Below, in pieces: positions 25,401 to 34,400 of a stretch of DNA of 64,000 bases (position 1 is its first letter; each line of letters begins with the position of its first letter). The stretch covers positions 238,174,250 to 238,238,249 of the forward strand of contig NC_073693.1 in assembly GCF_029784155.1 (NCBI RefSeq), read 5' to 3'. Origin of the DNA: Uranotaenia lowii (lineage: Eukaryota; Arthropoda; Insecta; Diptera; Culicidae). The position numbers and the translations under genes were made by a program. The notes below the pieces were generated by a model, which saw nothing but the letters and a program-made list of their open reading frames with translations, had not been told where the DNA came from and ran no database searches.

Positions 25401-28400
25401 CATTTGACTGTAAAACTGCTCTTTCTCCTGCAAGTCGGCAACGTCAGTTGGCGCATAACACTGGACCATTGTAAGGTTTCTAACCCGTGTTCTAAATCTG
25501 GCTACGATTATTCTTTCGTTTATTGGTTCCCATCTAATGAGGGCCGTGTAGGCCTGCGGGCTTAACAGGAAACCAACTCCTCTTTCCCGAGTAGCATGTT
25601 CTCCTCGTATGCCAGAGTAAAGCAGTACTTGCCCGGATTGTGTCTTGTGTTCTCCAGTATTAGGCCAACGGACTTCGCTCAGCCCCAGAATTTCAAGCTT
25701 GAGGCGGCTAGCCTCTCTAGCAAGTTGTTCGAGTTTGCCTTGTTGGGCAAGGGTTAAAACGTTCCAAGTTCCAATTCGTGTCCGTGTTTTCATGCTAAAA
25801 GTCGTCGCCAAAGTTCCAGGTCGGTCATTTCTTTCGGAGTCCGTAACAATTTCAAGTCGGGAACAGTAGGTTGTTAGCCTAAAGTCCCTATCCCGCGATG
25901 GGGCTGCCATCTGACTTGCCAACTGAGCTATATCACAAGCCCCCCTACCCCGTTTACCCAAGAGTATCATTATGTTGCAGGAAATATATATCGTATTTGA
26001 TACATATTTTAGACTAACCTTACACGAAAATTTGTTAAATGCTTCAAGTTATAAAGAATCGATGATATGCATCAACTGAATTGCTTTCAAAGTGTATATG
26101 CATGGATAAGCTTGCCAGATTGCCCGGTTTTATCCGGGTTTGCCCGGATATTTGATCCAAAATTTCGAGATAGTCCGGTCCGGCTAGGTTGCCCGGATAT
26201 CGTGATAAAAGTCCGGATATTGCCCGGATTTTTCACATTTTTCACAAAGAAACCAAAAAAATCAAAGTTTTTAAGTAAGTTTCAGCAAAATCGATTAACG
26301 GTATGGAAATTTTCGACGGTTGTTTCAAATAATTTACTTTTATAAACCTTTAAATATTTAAGTGTTCCAAAAAATTATTGGAAGTCTTCAATTACATTAA
26401 TAAAATATAAATTTAATTTTTTTTGCATTTTTTCTTTGCTTTTATATATAATAACAACTAAATTTTGCCCGGTTTTTGGATTTGAAAAATTAAAATCCAT
26501 GCCCGGATTTTGCTAGGTTTTTTTGAAAAAAATGCCCGGAGTTGCTAGGCCCGGATGGGAGTGGACAAAATTCTGGCAACCTTATGCATGGAAATATTGA
26601 ATGAAGCCCAAAAAACTTGCAAATGTGGAACCAATTTGTAAACTACCCCGCGAATTTGCTAAAACGAACCGACCGAAGCGTCTCACACGACTGACTTACC
26701 TTTAGCAATGTACGGGAACGTTCCTTCGAACATTTTCTTGAAGCAGTTATCTTCATTGGGATTTTCCCTCCGGCAGACCCGCAACCATTCAGCTGAAACG
26801 AAATAGGAAAAAAACGGTCGGTTAATGGTGAAAATAATAACAATCTATCAATAGCCTGGCTATCAAAGTTATTGGCATCATCGGGGAGGACGCAAGCCAG
26901 AAAACCATTTGCCGTGTTAAAACTTGGCAGCCGATCAGCTGATTAGCAAAACAAACCAGCCACAGATTCGACCGGTTTTGAAACCGACCCACCGGAGTGT
27001 GTGTACTTTTTTTTTTTTCATTCACTCATAGCGTAGATTTTCTGTGGAGCAAAGTAAAAATCGACTGCAAGAAAGAAAAACGCCCAATAGCTTCAACTGC
27101 TCATTACACAATTGGGCGGGCAGTCAGGCAAGCATCCATAAATAGATGGACAAATTAGTCAATGTTGGCAACTTATGTTTAACAAATTGCCATACGCGCC
27201 AAACTAAACGGCTGAAATTGGGGGCGGTCACATCGATGATAGTTGCCGGTGGGTCATCCACCCGTGCAAATCGTACCGTGTGTTTATCTTGAAGTTCCCC
27301 ATTTGAGGTTTCCTATGAAGCTTATATACGTTACATAGATTTTTGTGATATGAAGGTCACATTTCTTCATTGATATTTTTGTTTGGAAAAAGAACCTTTA
27401 ATGATATTTCAATAAACCTCATAAAACATTTTAAAAATATTTATTCCAAACTAATATTCCAAACTTCATTCTTGAAATATGCGGATTTTTTATTTTTTTA
27501 TTTTAAACAAGTGACAGATTTTTTTTAAATCTACTTTGAGAAGTCAATTGATTCAGGCATGGATCATTGACAGAAAGCTCCACGGAAGGTTAATGAAAAC
27601 CATGGAAAGGAATATTGTTAAATAAATAGGAATATTGAGGAATATTGAGAATGAGTGATAGAAAAATATTTCCTGTTTTGATTTTATTTCACCGCATAAT
27701 CACCGCTTCAATCAAAAATAAAAAAGTCTGCCGAATAAGGAGTTATCTAGATTAACATAAACACAAACAAATTGGAGAATTTTAAGCATTCTTAAACATA
27801 TTTTTAAATATGTATACATTAGGGTTAGGAAAATGGGTCATGTCGTATTCAGAAAACCGACCATATACATTTTGTCCTGTCTCAAAGCGCTCAAAGTTTC
27901 GGATTTTATACCCTTAAAAACAAAGTAAGGGTTCAAAGGAAATCTGAATAATCGAAATTTTTTATTCATGTTTTCAAACAACTGTAACATATTAAGCCTG
28001 TAAAATACTACCAATTTGTTTGTAATGATGTGATTTTCCACGGTAGATTGAAGTATTAATTTATCATTAAGAACTCCTGAGTTGTGAAAATATAAGGCTT
28101 TTATTTTCATTTGTTATTTGTTATTTATTTCTTATCAACGGATCACATGTTGATCCAAATGATTACTTAAAATTAAAAATTAAAAACATAACATTAAGAA
28201 AAACTATGGGGTTCTCAAGGCCCGTATCACTTTTCTTCGGAAAACATCCCTCGAAACGTCGAAGTCAAAATGCGCCGAGAAACGGTTGAACGATCTCATT
28301 GCGCCGATGAGGGCGCTGTTAGCTCCGTAATTGTTCATTCGAAGGGGAATGTACAACTGAAGATCCAGATTTTTAAGACCACGGGGTCGTACACTAAGCG

Positions 28401-31400
28401 GAATAGCCTCCAGTAGCGTGGGACAGTCGATTCGCGATGACAGGAGGTCGGCGACGAATGAGGCACGTGTTGCTTGTCTGCGAGCTTGAAGAGTATCGAT
28501 ATCTATGAGGCGGCATCGATTTTCGTAGCTAGGTAAGCAAAAAGGGTCTTGCCAGTTCAGATGTCTAAGGGCGTATCGCAAGAATCGCCGCTGGATAGCC
28601 TCGAGCCGATCGACACCGTTCTGGTAGTAGGGACACCAGACAGCTGATGCGTTTTCAAGGATGGAACGAACGATGCTGCAGTATAGGCTTTTCAGGCAAT
28701 ACACATCCTTGAAGTCCTTCGCCACTCTAAAAATGAAACAGAGACTTCTGGATGCTTTGTCAATCACGTAGTTGGTGTGTGCCTTGAATTCCAAGCGCTG
28801 ATCTAAGATTACGCCAAGATCGTTAACGTGGTTCACACGTGAGATGGGTTCGCCTCCTAGGAAGTACTCCGCGATTAAAGGTTGCCGCTTACGAGAAAAG
28901 CTGATGACTGCACATTTGTTGCGGTTTAATGGCAGACAGCTAAGGTCGCACCAATCAGCGAAGAGGTTAAATTGACATTGCAGAAAATTTATGTCGTCGT
29001 GGTCGTTTATGGTGTAAAATAGTTTTAGGTCATCGGCATAGCAGAGTTTGGGGACGTTGAGGAGTGACAACACGTCGTTGAAATAAATTAGGAAAATGAT
29101 CGGTCCTAGATGGCTACCTTGGGGCACACCAGAGGTGGCTGGGAACTGCCTGGAAAAGGTGTTACCCGTTCGAACAATCAATTTACGACCGGTTAAGTAA
29201 CTGCGGAACCAGCCCAGTAGCGTACCACAGAATCCTAAGCGTTCGAGTTTTCCGATGGCAATCTCATGGTTCACCTTGTCGAATGCAGCGGACAGATCGG
29301 TGTAGATGTATATTTTAAACACTTGCAGTTAGGTGTCACCAAACAAAGAAGATTAAATAAGACATAAGTTTCGAATACATCGATAAAGAATCATCTTAGC
29401 TGTGATTTTATGTTAACAATTTATACTGAACTTGCTAAAACATGCTTTTCAAGGGTATGTTTTCGACGGCCTATGCGCAGATCCCTGCAACGTTACACGA
29501 TTTGTGTATGTATAGTGTGACCAACATCTTTTAAATATGTGCTCGTGAATCTCGTTTTTAAGCTTTTTTTTTCCTCAAATTTAAGCTTTTTTGCCTTGAG
29601 AGCATAGGAGATGAAAGCTCTAAATCTGAGGAAAACAGCTTAAATCTTTCAAAAAAAAGGAAAAAAGGGTAATCTGAGAGAAGTGCTCCACACGGTTTGA
29701 ATAACATTGCCAGGCTCTGTCTATACACGTTTTCAGTAAGTGAAACGTTTATTCGACTATGCTCGCTCATAATGAATCTAGATATGATGGTCTCACTTCG
29801 GCAAAGAGTAGACGAGGGTTAGAGCGAAACGTAGCCGAAATTTTATAGCTGGCTATTGGCTTGGCTGCTGACTGGCTGGGATGCCAGTTGGTTTGATTTT
29901 TGTAAAACACGGAGTTTTGCGAGTCATCAATAAATTGCTCAAAAAAAAAGGCTTCGTGCCGCAAGCTGAAATGTGCCGGGATGAGGACGGGGGTATCCTG
30001 ACGGACAATCGTGAGGTGATCGAAAGGTGGAAGCAGCACTTCGATGAACACCTGAACGGCGCACATGCACGAGATCAAGACGGTGGGGGAAGGTACATCG
30101 CCGGCGAAGCCAACGACGAAGAGGAGCCACTCCCAACGATGAGTGAAGTTAAGGAAGCCATTCGCCAGTTGAATAGAAACAAGTCGGCTGGGAAGGATGG
30201 CATCGCAGCTGAACTCATCAAAATGGGCCCGGACAAGTTGACCGATTGTCTTCACCGGTTGATAGTGCGGATCTGGGACATAGAACAGCTACCGGAGGAG
30301 TGGAAGGAGGGGGTAATATGCCCCATCTACAAGAAGGGCGACAAATTGGACTGTGAGACCTACCGAGCGATCACTGTCCTCAATGCCGCCTACAAAGTGT
30401 TGTCCCGAATCCTACTCCGCCGCCTAACGCCACAAGCAAACAGATTCGTGGGAAGTCATCAGGCCGGCTTTATGGAGGGACGGTCTACGACGGACCAGAT
30501 ATTCACATTACGGCAAATCCTCCAAAAATGCCGTGAACACCAAGTCCCTACGCACCATCTATTCATCGACTTCAAAGCCGCATCAAGGCGACGATGGATG
30601 GAACGCATGCTGTGTGCGGAAGCAGGAAAGATTTGGTTGATGATTAATACGTCCAAGACAAAGTACATGCTGGCCTGCGGATCCGAGACCGACCGAACCC
30701 GCTTGTCCAGTAATAACAAGGTCACGATCGACGGCGACGAGCTGGAGATAGTCGAAGACTTTGTCTATCTCGGCTCACTGGTGACCGCAGACAATGACAC
30801 CAGCCGTGAGATCCGGAGGCGAATTATCAGCGGAAGTCGTGCCTACTATGGACTCCACAAGCAACTGCGGTCGAGAAGACTTAGCCCTCGCACGAAGTGT
30901 AACCTGTATACGACGCTCATTAGACCGGTTGTTCTCTACGGGCACGAGACATGGATATTGCTCGAGGAGGACCTGCGTACACTCGGAGTATTTGAGCGAC
31001 GAGTGTTAAGAACCATCTTTGGCGGCGTACAGGAGAACGGAGTGTGGAGGCGAAGGATGAACGACGAGTTCGCGTGACTCTACGGCGAACCCAGTATCCA
31101 AAAGGTGGTGAAGGCTGGTCGGATACGCTGGGCGGGACATGTTGCGAGAATGCCGGACGACTGTCCTGCAAAACACGCTTTTGTTACGAATCAGGTAGGA
31201 ACAAGACGAGCGGGGGCGCAACGAGCGAGATGGTTAGACCAAGTGGAGCGTGATCTGGTGAACGTGGGATGACCGAGAAATTGGAGAACGGTTGCCATGG
31301 ACCGAGTGAATTTTAGGAATTATGTTCGTCAAGTTATGTCGTGAGACGGAATACTATGTAAATAAAAAAAATAAATAAAAATAACAATATATTGCTCAAA

Positions 31401-34400
31401 TAAAGATTTCACCATGATTTTCGCAAACATATTCCATACAAGCGAAAAAATTCTTCCGGCTGAGCTTCGGGCTGTAGAGCAAAGCTGGGAGACGTTGAAC
31501 CAATAGACGACGGTGCCGGTTTTGTCGGAAGCAGTGAGTAACATAAAATATCCATTACTTATACCAGATTTATGCTTATTAAACACTATTTCCTTCCAAG
31601 AGCTGTCTGGAAGCAGCAGAAATTCATCGAATCGGATGGTAACATGGCGAGGTATGACATTCCAACGTCCGAGAAGCGGCTGGCCTTCCTGCAGGAACAT
31701 CTGATCTTCATCGAGATGAAACAGCTGCTTAAGAAGGACCCCCGTCTGTTGCCGTCGCTGCTCCAGAAGATCCAATCGAGTAATCCGGACCTGAAGGGTA
31801 TCATTTGGAAAAACCAGATGGAGTTTTTGGCCCTTTTGAACGAGAGAACCGGTGGCAGTGTCGTAATGCATAATGTAGCCTCGACAACCGCTTCGATGGT
31901 GAACACCCTGAGTCCGACCTTGATGCTATCGATCGGACAATCAACATCCGGTTTAGTATAATGGTTCTTTGGTGCACTCTTAAAAGATCCTTCCTATTAT
32001 CACGGTTAATCACAGCTATTTCGGAGCATCCGAAAAGAGCTGAGTGTATTGTAATTAAGGAAATAAACTAAAACCCAATTTGATTTTAAATCTTTTCATC
32101 TTTGGTCTATGACATGCGCAGACATACATAGACTTTTTTTTCCTTTGATTTTGTATCTCAAACACCTGGCATCCCTGGACCCCTTTTTTCGTAAACACTT
32201 CAGCCAGCTGTCAAATTTTTTTTCAATATGGCTGGACGTGCGATTTGACATGTGACACCACAATACTAGATTCATCATGATGCTGGCTATTAAAATTGTA
32301 TACAGGTTTTTCTACACCAACACCAAGATTTTGACAACTGTGCCACTTAACTACTACTAATTGCTAAAGGAGAGCCAGCAAAAGTATTCTACACCAAAGA
32401 AATATTCTCAAAAAATATTTTTGATTATTTCATGGGAAATACCGAACTTGTGTCCCTCTGGGGTTTCTTGAGTTAAATTTCAAGACCAATGCTTCTAACC
32501 AATCAGTACTGGATCCTTCGTGACGTATTGAAGCACTTTAGTCCAGATAGATTCACAGCTTCAGCAGGCTTGGGGCATGACGAATTCTACATAAAAGACC
32601 ATTACCCTTAGCCAAAAACACCATTTTTTTACGTACGACACTAGAAGTGATCGTCCATTTAAAGTTGTACTTCGTGGTCTCACCGGCGATCAGACACCGG
32701 ATGAGATCACAACTGAATTGAATTCTTTGTTAGGCTTTTCTCCGATTCAAGTAATTCAAATGAGGAAAAGAACCAACACGAATAATATCAGTAGTGTTGT
32801 TTTTGCTCCTGAGCTTTATTTGATCCATTTTAAAAAGGTGAATAATTTGCAAATTCTTGAAAAGGGCCGTCTAATGTTTCATTGTCGAGTCAAATTTGAA
32901 CCTTTTCGAAAATCGTCTACCAATTTTCTTCAAAATATTACACAATGTCGTCGTTGTCAAGCTTTTTGTCACGGCACTAAAAATTGTAGAATGAATGCCA
33001 GATGCATGCTTTGCGGCTCATTCGATCATGAAAAATCTAAATGCCTTTTTGGTGGTGATAAACCACAAACAGAGGTTTTCAAGTGTGCGAATTGCGCAGG
33101 TAATCATTCCTCGAATTCCATAAATTGTCCCGTAAGGGCAAACATTATTGCTTCTAGGAAAAATCCCAAAGTTTCCAGAAAAGTTTCTTCTCCTCCTTCC
33201 TCCTTTTCGTCTTCACATGTCAGACCGGCAAACAATCTGCCTGTTCGCGGTCAGCCTCGGCCTACATTGGAATCACGACTTGGTAATGCTCGAAGTGATT
33301 TTTATGTTACCTATGCTGATTCTGCGCCACAGACTCGTTGTTTATCGTTCTCTGAGGTGTTTGAAAATGGGTTGCCCTCTTCAGGTTTAACTTTTAAAAA
33401 TGGGAAAATATTAAGCCTCAACGTTCACGCGAAGGCTTGGGAAAAACCCCGAAATTCAAATCTGATCCTGACAATTTTGATGATTTGGGTGAGATTACTG
33501 AGGAAAAATTACAATTTCTGCATCAAAATTTAATGGAAATGATGCAACTTATGTTGAAAGCAAATTCAATGTTTGAAGCTTTCCAAACTTCTTTTAATTA
33601 TGCTAACAAAATTATTATGACTTTGCGATTCCCTCATGAATCCAAATAGATGTTTAAATATTATGATTTGGAATGCTAGATCTTTGTTGGCTAACCCAGA
33701 TGAGTTCTTTTTATTTTTGAAAACCCAAAACGTACATATTGCAGCCATCACTGAAACTTTTTTAAAGCCGGACAATAACTTGAAAAGCCATGCTTTCTTT
33801 AAAATTTACGAAATGATCGACTTAATCGATAAGGTGAGGGTGTGGCTATTGTCATCAAAAGTCGTCTCAAATTTAGGAAGACTTCTTCCTTCTTTCATTA
33901 CAAAAGTCTTAGAAACAATTGGAATTGAATAAGAAACGTCTATGGAGAAAATTATAATTGTTGCCGCAAACTTGCCTTTTCAATGTAGCGGTGAACAGAA
34001 AAATTTTTTTTGAAGCGAGATTTACAAAAACTCACCAGAAACAAATCTATTTTTTTTTTTTGGTGACTTTAATGCAAAACACCGATCTTGGAATAATATT
34101 TCATCAAGTTCTAATGGGATTATTTTATTTAATGACTGCTCTGCATGTTATTATACCGTTGAATATCCTAATGGGCATACTTGTTTTTCTTCAATTAGAA
34201 ATCCTTCCACAATTGATTTGGTTCTAACGGATTTAGGCGAGCATTGTAGTCAATTAGTTACTCATGCAGATCTCGATTCAGACCACCTTCCAGTAACTTT
34301 TTCTATATCTCAAAGTCCCATTGAAACCCCTTTAAAATCAACATTTAACTTTCAAAAAGCTGACTGGGAGCGTTTTAGGAATTTTATTGAACTTAATTTG

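Larger units (their letters stand above)
21961..25910 (-). mobile_element. RTE-like LINE inserted in the SINE
   Basis: A 3.95-kb minus-strand LINE with an apurinic-type endonuclease followed by a reverse transcriptase. It ends in a TAAG microsatellite tail (21961-21979), as is typical of RTE elements. A 9-bp duplication (GCAAGTCAG) flanks it. Several deletions and stops inactivate it, and a TA-flanked DNA element sits inside its C-terminal coding part. Confidence 0.85.
21799..25943 (-). mobile_element. tRNA-derived SINE (family 1) split by an RTE-like LINE
   Basis: On the minus strand the head GGGCTTGTGATATAGCTCAG (a box-A-like tRNA start) lies at 25911-25943. The rest, with box B GAGTTCGAACCCAAG and a poly-A end, lies at 21799-21960. 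The complete copy at 63168-63366 shows these are two halves of one SINE. GCAAGTCAG is duplicated at the break (21952-21960 and 25911-25919). Confidence 0.8.

Noticed and set aside
29767..30255. 162-codon minus-strand ORF with hydrophobic parts
   Set aside because: It overlaps the coding strand of the RTE-like fragment at 29941-31380 on the opposite strand and has no motif.
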